Of a DNA stretch of 64,000 nt, positions 1-8,690 are shown piece by piece. The position numbers were made by a program, and so were the translations under genes. Numbering within the stretch: the first letter of the stretch is position 1; each line of letters opens with the position of its first letter. This DNA comes from Acaryochloris sp. CCMEE 5410 (GTDB lineage Bacteria; Cyanobacteriota; Cyanobacteriia; Thermosynechococcales; Thermosynechococcaceae), in NCBI RefSeq assembly GCF_000238775.2, contig NZ_AFEJ02000001.1, positions 2,108,001-2,172,000 of the forward strand, given 5' to 3'. The notes below the pieces were generated by a model that was not told the origin of the DNA, did no database searches, and saw only the letters and a list, made by a program, of their open reading frames with translations.

Positions 1-30
1 AACAGATAATGCCTCCCTTTGGATGTCTTT

Positions 31-1758
31 TTATATCCCAAACAAGATCTGAATACGGCGACGGATCCAGATAAAAGGATCGTCTCCCGCCGATTCTGAT
101 GGATTAATCTGCGTCAAGCCCAATTCTTCAAGCACTTGCTGCCTCTGAGAGAGAGACTTTGCAATCTCTTCGGCTAACGCTTTGTAATTCTGGAGTAATT
201 TTTGTAACGCTTGTCGATCGACTACAAATAAGGTTGTCGCTTCAAGAACTCGCATGGTTGCCGTTCGTGGTGCCCCGGTTAATAAAGAAATCTCACCAAA
301 AAAGTCACCAACACCTAAGATGGCGATTTGGCGATTGAGTTTTTGAGAATAGACTTCTACTTGGCCTGAAAGGATAACGTAAAAGGACTCACCTGATTCA
401 TTTTCCCGAAAAATCACTTGCTCAGGAGCATAAAACTGTCGATATCCTTGTTCAATTAATACTCTCAATTGAGCATTCGTACAGTTTTCAAAATAGCTGA
501 CCTTACGCAGTAAGACCCGTAAGGTGCTGTTCTTAGTGACTTTAATTCCCGTCTTTAGTTTGAGCCCCTCCCCGCTAGCAACCGTTGGCAGTGGAGCAGC
601 AGCCTCTGGTTTAGGTTGTAAAGCCTGGGCCAACGCTTCAGGATTCTTTAACCACAGCTCTCGTTGGGGAAAAGGAATTTGGATGTTCTTACGATTTAAT
701 TCTTGTTCAATCAAAAAATTGAGCGAACTCTTGATGGGTTCAAAATCACAAGGTTGGTTTATCCATGCTAATAATTCAAATTTATAAGCATCATCTCCAA
801 AAGATTTGAACCATACCTGCGGAGGAGGGTACTTTAAGACTCGCGATTCTGACCGCGCTGCGATCAATAAGGCTTCTGTCACTAAAACCGTATCGGTACC
901 ATAGGCAACACTCACAGGAATATGCAAGCGACTTTCTGGCGTTTGGTAAGTCCAATTGATGACGTTTTTAGCAAAAAACCGTTGATTAGGCACTACAACA
1001 AACAGCCGATCTTGAGTCCGAACAATCGTCGAACGAATCGAAATTCGCTCAATAGTCCCTAACAAACCATCTACTTCTACAAAATCTCCGACCCGGATTT
1101 GCTGTTCCAGTAATAGGGTCAAACCACTCACGAAGTTACTGGCTAGCTCTTGCAAACCAAAACCTAAACCTAAACCCAAAACACCAGCAATAACAGCCAA
1201 TGAGCTCAGATCTATCCCTACCGATTGGAGAAGAATGATGAAGCCAATCAGACCAAAGGTATAGCTGATGATGGTAGAGATGGCGGCTTGTGCTCCCCGC
1301 TCCATACGAGTCTGGGGAAGAATGCTCTTCTTAAGCCACTGACCACATAACCGAGCGCCCACAAAAACCAAAACAGTTATTGAGACAAAGATGATGAGCG
1401 TCAACAAGGAGATCGGATTCTTCCGTTCTCCGACATCCGTAAAAGGGGTATTCAACGCTCCCCAAAACTTGTCAGGAAAAGCTGCCAGACCAGTGATAAA
1501 CAACTGTCTGATAGGTTGGAGGGCAGGGATGAGCGTCAAGATATTGTAAAAGGCGACTAGCCAAATCCCGAGTCTTAATCCAAACAGCAAACACCGTTGT
1601 AAAAGGGGGTAAATCGCTCGACCTTTTTTGGGGACCGTTCTCAAACGCCCCTGCATCCAGCGCCCCATCAACCCATCTGAGATCGCAGCTCCTCCCAAGA
1701 TCCCCACAACAATGAATAGGTTCTTGAGGAAATGAACATCAACAGCGAATAGAGTCAT
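31..1758 (-). CDS. MscS-type mechanosensitive channel with C-terminal cyclic-nucleotide-binding domain
   Basis: Inner-membrane channel of the MscS family, expected to open on hypo-osmotic stretch. Several membrane segments fill the first 200 residues and end in a Gly/Ala-rich pore helix (GVLGLGLGFGLQELASNF). The soluble beta domain follows, with GDFVEVDGLLGTIERISIRST as its recognisable core. The last 150 residues form a cNMP-binding/CAP-like domain (FRENESGESFYVILSGQVEVY, then GDFFGEISLLTGAPRTATM), so gating may be ligand-tuned; this architecture is known in cyanobacterial MscS homologues. A longer GTG start at 1782 is possible, but a TTGAGC-18-TATAAT promoter at 1785-1814 would place transcription start near 1778, so the ATG at 1758 is preferred. 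Family call is firm; the ligand is unknown. Confidence 0.93.
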   Translation of the reverse strand: MTLFAVDVHFLKNLFIVVGILGGAAISDGLMGRWMQGRLRTVPKKGRAIYPLLQRCLLFGLRLGIWLVAFYNILTLIPALQPIRQLFITGLAAFPDKFWGALNTPFTDVGERKNPISLLTLIIFVSITVLVFVGARLCGQWLKKSILPQTRMERGAQAAISTIISYTFGLIGFIILLQSVGIDLSSLAVIAGVLGLGLGFGLQELASNFVSGLTLLLEQQIRVGDFVEVDGLLGTIERISIRSTIVRTQDRLFVVVPNQRFFAKNVINWTYQTPESRLHIPVSVAYGTDTVLVTEALLIAARSESRVLKYPPPQVWFKSFGDDAYKFELLAWINQPCDFEPIKSSLNFLIEQELNRKNIQIPFPQRELWLKNPEALAQALQPKPEAAAPLPTVASGEGLKLKTGIKVTKNSTLRVLLRKVSYFENCTNAQLRVLIEQGYRQFYAPEQVIFRENESGESFYVILSGQVEVYSQKLNRQIAILGVGDFFGEISLLTGAPRTATMRVLEATTLFVVDRQALQKLLQNYKALAEEIAKSLSQRQQVLEELGLTQINPSESAGDDPFIWIRRRIQILFGI

Positions 1759-1784
1759 TTGCCTCAATAATTTAGATCGCACAA

Positions 1785-1814
1785 ATTATAGACAGCAGAA
1801 AGGGGTGAGCTCAA
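1785..1814 (-). promoter_or_regulatory. Sigma70-like promoter for the MscS gene
   Basis: On the minus strand a TTGAGC box (1809-1814) and a perfect TATAAT box (1785-1790) are separated by 18 bases. The predicted transcription start lies about 25 bases before the ATG at 1758. The -35 box falls in the loop and stem edge of the hairpin at 1798-1826. Confidence 0.55.
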
Positions 1815-1826
1815 CTCACCCCTTTC
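1798..1826 (-). terminator. 12-bp hairpin between the DUF1830 and MscS genes
   Basis: Perfect stem GAAAGGGGTGAG / CTCACCCCTTTC with a 5-base loop, lying 56 bases downstream of the DUF1830 stop. It lacks a clear U tract on the minus strand, so efficiency is uncertain. It overlaps the predicted MscS promoter. Confidence 0.55.
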
Positions 1827-1881
1827 TTTAGGATTATGCAGTTGAATAGCGCTGTAGGCACTGGATTAAACTGAAATAAAG

Positions 1882-2241
1882 TTAGGACACCTTAGCTGCT
1901 TCAGGAACGCTACGCATGCTAGAAGGTTCCGAGGTTCCAGCCGCTTCATCTTCACCTTGCAAAAACTGCTTGGACGCACTCACACTTTGGTGTAAGCGCA
2001 GGCGATAACAAGGAATGGTATCTGACAAGATTGCACTTGCCATCATCCCAGTGTGAATCTCCAGGTGAGCCTCAGGCACAGACTCAAACATTAACCGCTG
2101 GCCAGGAAACACAACACGTTCAAAATACCAGTTAGGGATATTCGTAATCCGAGCAACTTGGATCTTATTCGTTGAATTAACGTAACAGCAGACAATGAGA
2201 TCTGAATCGTTTGGAGGGACGGGATCGATGACTTGTGGCAT
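1882..2241 (-). CDS. DUF1830 domain protein
   Basis: 119-residue cytoplasmic protein of the cyanobacteria-restricted DUF1830 family; function unknown. Recognised from LIVCCYVNSTNKIQVARI near the N-terminus, followed by NIPNWYFERVVFPGQRLMFE and a conserved 'LEIHTG' region. The family core is about 70 residues; the remaining C-terminal 30 residues are polar, low complexity and probably disordered. It is a single-gene unit: a hairpin follows it and a 339-base gap precedes it, shared with the divergent radical SAM gene. Confidence 0.85.
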   Translation of the reverse strand: MPQVIDPVPPNDSDLIVCCYVNSTNKIQVARITNIPNWYFERVVFPGQRLMFESVPEAHLEIHTGMMASAILSDTIPCYRLRLHQSVSASKQFLQGEDEAAGTSEPSSMRSVPEAAKVS

Positions 2242-2580
2242 GGCAACTCACGGAAAAGGGTAATTTTATGGGTCTTTTTAATGGGCATTTAACGCAAACT
2301 TAAGCTAACATTCATCGATCCCAAACCGCTGTAAATATCGTTACTTAATTGACTTACTGCTTAGAGAAAGTTATGATCTTTACCTTTTCTTTAGAATTGA
2401 TGGCTGTTAGTTAAGTTGGGATCATATCGAAACTATCTTAACGAAGAATCTTGGGATCGGTGGGTGAGTCACTGCAAAGGCATCGGTCTAGACAAACACT
2501 CTAGGGCAACTCAGTACTATGATTAAGATATATAACCTAAGTGTTAATCACCTTATACCTTAACGTTCTCTCAAGGCGTG
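2242..2580. other. Intergenic region between divergent DUF1830 and radical SAM genes
   Basis: No gene seen in 339 bases. AT-rich, with a TATATA stretch near 2530 that could be a -10 element for the radical SAM gene and a CAAGG ribosome-binding-like sequence at 2572-2576. Confidence 0.4.
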
Positions 2581-4167
2581 ATGAACAATCCCCGAATCCT
2601 ATACATTCGTCTACCTTGTAATCCCATTTTTCCCATTGGGGTCGTTTACCTCGCCGATCATATTCACAAATGTCTACCTCATGTCGAGCAACGTATCTTT
2701 GATTTAGGCACCGTCCCTCCCCTGGACTTCAAACCAGCATTGGATCGCTGTATAGATGACTTCCAGCCTGATCTCCTTGTTTTTTCCTGGCGAGACATCC
2801 AAATTTACGCTCCTGTAGGTGGTAGAGGTGGCAATCCCCTACAACATGCCTTTGAGCTGTACTATGGTAAAAATCCTTGGACAAAACTCAAAGGTGCTTT
2901 TGGTGGATTAAGGGTATTTATTGCCTACTACGCAGAGTTATGGAGAAATTCAGGGCTAATCAAACGAGGACTCAAGCGAGCCCAGCGATATCATCCTGAA
3001 GCTCAGACGGTAGTTGGAGGTGGTGCAGTCAGCGTTTTTTATGAACAGTTAGGTACCCAGCTGCCGAAAGGGAGCATTGTCTCTGTGGGTGAGGGAGAGG
3101 TCCTATTAGAGAAACTGTTGACAGGGCAAGAATTTCGAGATGAACGATGCTATGTGGTGGGCGAGAAAGCTCCCCGAGATCGCATGATCCATGAATGGCC
3201 CACCGAGATCGACAAAACGGCCTGCGATTACCCATACATTGCGAGTATTTGGCCTGATTTTGAATATTATTTTGAGTCTCAAGACTTCTATGTAGGCGTT
3301 CAAACCAAGCGAGGGTGCCCTCACAACTGCTGCTATTGCGTCTACACCGTCATTGAAGGTAAACGCGTCCGAGTCAATCCCGCCGAAGAAGTCGTTGCTG
3401 AAATGCAGCAGCTGTACAATCGCGGCATTCGTAACTTCTGGTTTACCGACGCTCAATTCATCCCAGCCCGCCGCTATATTCCCGACGCGATTGAATTACT
3501 GCAAAAGATCCTAGATGCCGATTTAACAGATATCCATTGGGCTGCCTATATTCGTGCCGATAATCTCACGCCAGAGCTCTGTGATCTAATGGTCAAAACA
3601 GGGATGAACTATTTCGAGATTGGGATCACCAGTGGCTCTCAAGAACTGGTTCGCAAGATGCGGATGGGATATAACTTACGAACCGTGCTGCAAAACTGCC
3701 GAGATCTAAAAACGGCTGGCTTCAATGATTTAGTCTCTGTCAATTATTCTTTCAATGTCATTGATGAGCGTCCAGAAACGATTCGCCAGACAATTGCCTA
3801 TCATCGAGAACTAGAAAAGATCTTTGGAGCAGATAAGGTCGAACCTGCCATTTTCTTTATTGGCCTCCAACCTCACACCCATCTCGAAGAATATGCCTTT
3901 GACAACAATATTTTGAAGCCTGGCTATAACCCCATGAGTCTCATGCCTTGGACGGCCAAGAAATTACTTTGGAATCCTGAGCCCATGGGTTCGGTATTTG
4001 GAGAAGTATGTCTCCAAGCTTGGAAGCAAAGTCCCAATGATTTTGGGCGAGAGGTGATGAATATTTTGGAACAGCGTTTTGGTCGCGCTCCCTTGAATGA
4101 AGCTTTGACAGCCACCATTGAACCCAAAAAGCGATCACTGGCAACAGCTAGCCGAATGGGCTCATAA
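2581..4167 (+). CDS. B12-binding-type radical SAM protein, photosystem II high-light acclimation family
   Basis: 528-residue radical SAM enzyme. The N-terminal 160 residues look like the cobalamin-binding-like fold of B12-type radical SAM proteins, starting RILYIRLPCNPIFPIGVVYLADHI. The SAM/4Fe-4S cluster motif CPHNCCYC lies near residues 246-253 (C-x3-C-x2-C), followed by the barrel with WFTDAQF and IGITSGSQELVRKMRMGY. Close relatives are annotated in cyanobacteria as photosystem II high-light acclimation radical SAM proteins; the chemical substrate is not established. The ATG at 2581 is preferred to the GTG at 2578 because spacing from the CAAGG sequence is better. It is monocistronic, closed by the shared hairpin at 4232-4261. 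Confidence 0.88.
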   Translation: MNNPRILYIRLPCNPIFPIGVVYLADHIHKCLPHVEQRIFDLGTVPPLDFKPALDRCIDDFQPDLLVFSWRDIQIYAPVGGRGGNPLQHAFELYYGKNPWTKLKGAFGGLRVFIAYYAELWRNSGLIKRGLKRAQRYHPEAQTVVGGGAVSVFYEQLGTQLPKGSIVSVGEGEVLLEKLLTGQEFRDERCYVVGEKAPRDRMIHEWPTEIDKTACDYPYIASIWPDFEYYFESQDFYVGVQTKRGCPHNCCYCVYTVIEGKRVRVNPAEEVVAEMQQLYNRGIRNFWFTDAQFIPARRYIPDAIELLQKILDADLTDIHWAAYIRADNLTPELCDLMVKTGMNYFEIGITSGSQELVRKMRMGYNLRTVLQNCRDLKTAGFNDLVSVNYSFNVIDERPETIRQTIAYHRELEKIFGADKVEPAIFFIGLQPHTHLEEYAFDNNILKPGYNPMSLMPWTAKKLLWNPEPMGSVFGEVCLQAWKQSPNDFGREVMNILEQRFGRAPLNEALTATIEPKKRSLATASRMGS

Positions 4168-4231
4168 GCATCCTTTCAGGATGATGTTTGACGCACACAC
4201 AGTTCAACAGGTAAATCTTGCCACACAAATA

Positions 4232-4261
4232 AACCCCTCACCTATTTCTGGGTGAGGGGTT
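4232..4261. terminator. Bidirectional terminator between the convergent radical SAM and gap2 genes
   Basis: Perfect 11-bp stem AACCCCTCACC / GGTGAGGGGTT with an 8-base loop, lying between two convergent stops. Both flanks are A/T-rich, which suits termination from either side. Confidence 0.75.
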
Positions 4262-4302
4262 GAATCATTGTACTCTGGCATCAATAACCCAGAGGGTGAG
4301 AT

Positions 4303-5307
4303 TTACCACTTCTGAGCAACATACTCAGCTAGGTCAAGCACGCGCTGACTATAACCCCACTCATTGTCATACCAAGCTACAACCTTGATCATGTTGCCGC
4401 CCATGCCCATGGTGAGGGAACCATCAACAATAGAAGAGCAGTCATGTCCTTTGAAGTCACCTGAGACCAAAGGCTCTTCATTGAAAGCAATGATTCCTTT
4501 CATTGAGCTTTCAGACGCTTGCTTAAGAACTTCATTAACAGACTCAGCAATCGCTGGCTTCTCAGTTTGGGCAACAAAATCACAAACGGAAACGTTAGGG
4601 GTGGGCACCCGCAAGGCAATACCATTCAGCTTTCCTGCAAGGGCAGGAATAACAGTTCCTACCGCTTTAGCAGCACCCGTGGAAGTCGGAACAATATTGA
4701 CTGCAGCAGCACGAGCCCGTCGCAAATCTCGGTGGCTGGCATCTAGAATGCGCTGGTCGCCAGTGTAGCTGTGAGTAGTGGTCATCAAGCCATGAACAAT
4801 ACCAAACTGCTCATGCAAAATCTTAACCACAGGGGCCAAACAGTTAGTTGTACAGCTGGCATTACTGAGAATGGGCTCGCTGGGATCGTAATCCTCGTGG
4901 TTTACCCCAACCACATACATCCCCACACCACCCTTACCAGGGGCTGTGATTAATACTTTTTTGGCACCAGCTTCAATATGCTTGCTAGCTCCTTCTTTGG
5001 TGACAAACACACCTGTAGATTCGATCACTAGATCGATGTCCCAATCTTTCCAAGGCAAGTTAGCAGGGTTCCGATCAGAGACACATTTAATGACATGGCC
5101 ATTCGCCACAATCGTGTTATCGACTGCTTTGATGTCTGCATCTAAACGACCCAGCATGGAGTCATAGGTCAACAGGTGGGCATTTGTTTTGGGGTCAGAA
5201 GTATCATTTAATCCGACAATCTCGATGTTGCTGTTCGGCCGTAAAAGCCAACAACGCATAAAATTTCGTCCAATTCTCCCGAACCCGTTGATCGCTACTC
5301 TAATCAC
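4303..5307 (-). CDS. gap2: Glyceraldehyde-3-phosphate dehydrogenase, plastid/Calvin type
   Basis: Interconverts 1,3-bisphosphoglycerate and glyceraldehyde-3-phosphate. The Rossmann start [17 protein letters not shown], active-site SNASCTTNC with the catalytic cysteine, the [19 protein letters not shown] phosphate-site region and the closing [12 protein letters not shown] are all present. Length (334 residues) is normal. [20 protein letters not shown] and the overall pattern fit Gap2, the dual NAD(P)H Calvin-cycle enzyme of cyanobacteria, rather than the glycolytic Gap1. Start is GTG with AAGGA nine bases upstream. Monocistronic, with its own 150-base upstream region. Confidence 0.97.
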   Translation of the reverse strand: MIRVAINGFGRIGRNFMRCWLLRPNSNIEIVGLNDTSDPKTNAHLLTYDSMLGRLDADIKAVDNTIVANGHVIKCVSDRNPANLPWKDWDIDLVIESTGVFVTKEGASKHIEAGAKKVLITAPGKGGVGMYVVGVNHEDYDPSEPILSNASCTTNCLAPVVKILHEQFGIVHGLMTTTHSYTGDQRILDASHRDLRRARAAAVNIVPTSTGAAKAVGTVIPALAGKLNGIALRVPTPNVSVCDFVAQTEKPAIAESVNEVLKQASESSMKGIIAFNEEPLVSGDFKGHDCSSIVDGSLTMGMGGNMIKVVAWYDNEWGYSQRVLDLAEYVAQKW

Positions 5308-5458
5308 TGCGTCTTATCCTTATGTTCAATTTATAGTCTATAGTCAAGCCAGTAGTGACCCTCAATCATCATATCGTACAAGGCAGCCCTATTCTCCAAA
5401 GACTTTGTGCCTTGAGAATTGAAGGTATTAAGACTATGACTGGCGCAGAAATATAGAA

Positions 5459-6190
5459 CTATAGGTCTTGAGGACAATCATTCCACAGAGATGTCGTTTG
5501 GCGAAGGCTAGTGAAGTCACCATTCCCCAAAATGAGATGATCCAGTAGGGGTAAGCCTAGAATTTGCGCACCTGAGAGCAGCTGCTGAGTCAATTCAAGA
5601 TCTTCAGGGCTAGGATCCGTCTGCCCCGACGGATGGTTATGGGCCACAATGGCTCGGGTTGCTCCCTTACGGATAATTTCTCGAAAAATATCGCGGGGAT
5701 GAGCTAGGGTTTCGGTCGCAGTGCCAATACTCACCACTTGCGTTCCGAGTAACCGATGCTTGACATCTAGCAGCAGTACGGCAAATCGTTCTTGAGATTG
5801 CCACATTAAATCGCCAGCTAAGGCCGCAGCAGCAACGGCTGGATCATCTATCACAGTCAATTCAGGCGGACGTGCTTGGCAAATTCTTTTCCCTAACTCA
5901 ATGGCGGCCAGGATAGTCGTCGCCTTCGCTGGCCCTATACCTTGAATAGTGATGAGTTCAGACGCATTAACATCTCTCAGCACTGTAAGTGGATCTTGCT
6001 GATGTTCGCTGAAATGCTGCAGAACATGCTGGCCTAACCCGACTGCAGACAATTTGCCTGGTCCTTGGCCCATCCCGAGGAGTATGGCCAATAACTCTGC
6101 ATGGGTTAAATATTTAGCCCCTTGGGCAATGAGACGTTCACGAGGGCGATCGCTTTCGGGTAAGTCTAGAATCCTTAAGCTGTAGGTCAT
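5459..6190 (-). CDS. radC: RadC/JAB-domain protein
   Basis: 243-residue RadC-family protein: N-terminal UPF0758 helix-hairpin-helix region ([23 protein letters not shown]) then a JAMM metalloprotease-like domain. The zinc motif is intact, H184-x-H186 and D197 in [15 protein letters not shown]. The historical DNA-repair assignment is weak; the biochemical role of the family remains unclear. It follows pyrF by 181 bases and a strong hairpin, so is probably transcribed separately. Confidence 0.93.
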   Translation of the reverse strand: MTYSLRILDLPESDRPRERLIAQGAKYLTHAELLAILLGMGQGPGKLSAVGLGQHVLQHFSEHQQDPLTVLRDVNASELITIQGIGPAKATTILAAIELGKRICQARPPELTVIDDPAVAAAALAGDLMWQSQERFAVLLLDVKHRLLGTQVVSIGTATETLAHPRDIFREIIRKGATRAIVAHNHPSGQTDPSPEDLELTQQLLSGAQILGLPLLDHLILGNGDFTSLRQTTSLWNDCPQDL

Positions 6191-6327
6191 CGTCGCGAAA
6201 TTATGGGCTCCCTAAATCACAGGACATGGGCATCGACACTCGCACTCATGTTTAGTACACCCACTTTCGTCCCTTACTCCAACAGAACATCCCATATCCA
6301 TTGGTCAATTCCGATCGGTCAATGATG

Positions 6328-6379
6328 GCGATTGACAGCCAAAACACGATAGAAGCCAACCGTTTTGGCTATCAATCGC
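6328..6379 (-). terminator. 18-bp hairpin over the 3' end of pyrF
   Basis: Arms 6328-6345 and 6362-6379 match at 17 of 18 positions (core AGCCAAAAC / GTTTTGGCT) with a 16-base loop. The downstream arm includes the pyrF stop codon. A smaller competing AGCCAA/TTGGCT stem sits inside. There is no long U tract, so it may be a 3' stabiliser rather than a terminator. Confidence 0.5.
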
Positions 6380-7109
6380 TAGCTAAATCTGTACAGATCT
6401 GTTGAAAGGCATGTTGAGGATCAGCAGCAGTCGTGATCGGGCGACCAATGACCAAATAGTTGGCCCCTGCTTGCATGGCTGCAGTTGGTGTCATGGCCCG
6501 TTTTTGATCGCCCGTCGCTGATCCCGGAGGGCGCACACCTGGACAAACGATGAGCAATTCATCCCCGCATACCTGACGCATTTGCTCCGCTTCGTGAGGA
6601 GAACAGACAATCCCATCCAGACCTGACTCTTGAGCCAACAGCCCCATTTGCAAGGCATACTCTGGCAGTTCTAGGGGTATTTTTAAGTCTAAGGCCAGCT
6701 CCCGCAGCGAGAGACTGGTCAACACTGTAATTGCAATCAACTTCGGGGGAGACGTTTGAGCCGCTTGGGCACCTTCCTGTAAAGCCTGTTGCGCAGCAGA
6801 GAGGGCAGGACGCCCTGCTGTAGCATGAATCGTGAGTAGATCCACTCCATAAGTGGCAGCAGATCGGCAAGCACCAGCCACGGTATTGGGAATATCGTGG
6901 AATTTCAGATCGAGGAAAATCTTTTTTTGGCGTTGTTTGAGCTGCTTTAGGATACTGGGACCACAGCTAACAAACAGCTCTAACCCTACTTTCCAAAATT
7001 GCACTTGAGGAATTTGATCGATCAATGCGATCGCATCTGCCTCTGAAGGCACATCCAACGGCACAATAATTCGTTGAGCAATCTCAGTCGTCACGACACT
7101 AGCCTTCAA
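6372..7109 (-). CDS. pyrF: Orotidine 5'-phosphate decarboxylase
   Basis: Converts OMP to UMP in pyrimidine synthesis. Begins the barrel with IIVPLDVPS; the catalytic D-x-K-x-x-D is seen as D67, K69 and D72 in [12 protein letters not shown]; the phosphate-binding end is [15 protein letters not shown] followed by [10 protein letters not shown]. 245 residues, normal for the bacterial short form. Lies 18 bases after cobA and is probably the last gene of ftsH-sirohydrochlorin chelatase-cobA-pyrF. Confidence 0.96.
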   Translation of the reverse strand: MKASVVTTEIAQRIIVPLDVPSEADAIALIDQIPQVQFWKVGLELFVSCGPSILKQLKQRQKKIFLDLKFHDIPNTVAGACRSAATYGVDLLTIHATAGRPALSAAQQALQEGAQAAQTSPPKLIAITVLTSLSLRELALDLKIPLELPEYALQMGLLAQESGLDGIVCSPHEAEQMRQVCGDELLIVCPGVRPPGSATGDQKRAMTPTAAMQAGANYLVIGRPITTAADPQHAFQQICTDLASD

Positions 7110-7127
7110 TAGCGGTCGTTTAACACT

Positions 7128-7931
7128 CTACTGCCTAGGAATTACCTTTGGACGACTCTCGGCCAATAGGGGATGAAGATTGACCACATTTCCAATGACG
7201 GCCACAGCCGGAGCCTCAAATTGAGCCGCTTCCATTTGGCTGAGAATAGTGGCCAAGGTCCCCACGAGTTCTTCTTGATCGGGGCGAGTCCCCCAACGAA
7301 CTAATGCAATGGGGGTATCTGGGTCTTTTCCTGCCGCGTCCAGCTCAGACAAAATATGGGACAGATTATGCACCCCCATATAAATCACCAGGGTTTCGGA
7401 TGCCTCCGCCATGGCTCGCCAATTGACCCGAGGTCGATATTTGTCGATCGGTTCATGGCCAGTCACAAAGGTAACGGAGGAACTATAGTTGCGATGGGTG
7501 ACCGGAATGCCTGCATAGGCCGGTGCTGCAATACCTGCTGTAATCCCTGGAATAATCTCCACAGCAACCCCTGCTTGGATTAAATCTTCCATTTCTTCTC
7601 CCCCTCGGCCAAAGACAAAGGGGTCTCCCCCCTTGAGTCGGACGACGACGGCATGGGTTTGGGCTTTATCAATCAGCAACTGGGTGGTTTCTGCTTGTAA
7701 CAGAGAATGCTGCCCACGACGTTTACCGGCATGAATCTTTTCGGCTTGAGCACCAATCATAGCCAGAATTTCTGGGCTAACGAGGGCATCATAGATCACC
7801 ACATCAGCACATTCTAGAAGTGTCTTACCTTTGAGCGTGAGTAATCCGGGGTCACCGGGTCCCGCTCCCACAAGATATACTTTCCCAGAACAAGTGGCTG
7901 GCGGCTGGGGAGAATCAGTGGTCATAGACAA
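7128..7931 (-). CDS. cobA: Uroporphyrinogen-III C-methyltransferase (SUMT)
   Basis: SAM-dependent enzyme that methylates uroporphyrinogen III at C2 and C7 to precorrin-2, the branch point to siroheme and cobalamin. Motifs: VYLVGAGPGDPGLLTLKG at the N-terminus, VVRLKGGDPFVFGRGGEE, VEIIPGITAG and PVTHRNYSSSVTFVTGH. 267 residues means methyltransferase only, without the CysG dehydrogenase/ferrochelatase half; the chelatase is the adjacent upstream gene, 22 bases away. Cytoplasmic. Confidence 0.96.
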   Translation of the reverse strand: MSMTTDSPQPPATCSGKVYLVGAGPGDPGLLTLKGKTLLECADVVIYDALVSPEILAMIGAQAEKIHAGKRRGQHSLLQAETTQLLIDKAQTHAVVVRLKGGDPFVFGRGGEEMEDLIQAGVAVEIIPGITAGIAAPAYAGIPVTHRNYSSSVTFVTGHEPIDKYRPRVNWRAMAEASETLVIYMGVHNLSHILSELDAAGKDPDTPIALVRWGTRPDQEELVGTLATILSQMEAAQFEAPAVAVIGNVVNLHPLLAESRPKVIPRQ

Positions 7932-7953
7932 CCTGAAAAAGAGGGTAAAACAA

Positions 7954-8676
7954 TCAGGCAGTTATTAAATCTTGAATTAAATGAACGAGGGGAGCACTGG
8001 GCTCTAAAGGTGAAGAAAAAGTTAAATTTATGTGCTTAAAATCACATTTTAGCTGATCAACTTCCTGGGAAATGGTGTCTATGATACTGCCCGTAAACAA
8101 AAAATAGGGCTTGATACCCACCTTCAACCCAGGATGAGCCGCCATTTGAGTCACCGTTTGTCGCAAACTCGGAGATACGGACCAGTAGGCTGGCGCTGCA
8201 TCTAATTGTTGGGCCAAGGCCTCAACCGGTTGGTTCCCTCCTGGATATCGACTGCCATGGGACAGCAGAATCCAGCGATCCACATCCGTACCGGCCATGG
8301 TAGCCCGTAGAATTTGGAAGAGGTTTGGATGGCTACCTAAATGCGATCGCACCTCAATCTCTAAGGACTTCGGTAAAAACTGGCGCACCGTCGTCACCAC
8401 GTCAGGGATATCTACTCTGACATGGGTGCCAGGTAACAGGAATAGCGGCAAAATCACGAGTTGATCAATGTGGGTGAGCTGCTGTCCCCAATTACAAATT
8501 TGCTGTTTCAGGGGAACAGAGCCAAATTCCAAGGTAGCGGTCTTTACCCATAGAGGCCGGTCCCTTTGAGATTGCAAGGATTGTTTCACCCCTTCACCCA
8601 ATTGATGCAGCGAAGCTTGCGATCTTGGATCGCGACTTCCATGAGCTACCAGCAAATAAGCAGAGCGAACACTCAC
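7954..8676 (-). CDS. Sirohydrochlorin chelatase (CbiX/SirB family)
   Basis: Inserts metal into sirohydrochlorin, giving siroheme (Fe) for nitrite and sulfite reductases or feeding cobalamin (Co). The 240-residue protein has two CbiX-like halves, each opening with a metal-site histidine: LLVAHGSRDPRSQ near residue 8 and WILLSHGSRYPGGNQ near residue 136. An internal LPLFLLPGTHVRVDIPD region is typical. Coupling to cobA supports the siroheme role; the actual metal is not determined by sequence. Fourteen bases separate it from ftsH upstream. Confidence 0.87.
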   Translation of the reverse strand: MSVRSAYLLVAHGSRDPRSQASLHQLGEGVKQSLQSQRDRPLWVKTATLEFGSVPLKQQICNWGQQLTHIDQLVILPLFLLPGTHVRVDIPDVVTTVRQFLPKSLEIEVRSHLGSHPNLFQILRATMAGTDVDRWILLSHGSRYPGGNQPVEALAQQLDAAPAYWSVSPSLRQTVTQMAAHPGLKVGIKPYFLFTGSIIDTISQEVDQLKCDFKHINLTFSSPLEPSAPLVHLIQDLITA

Positions 8677-8690
8677 GGTTTTTCAAACAT

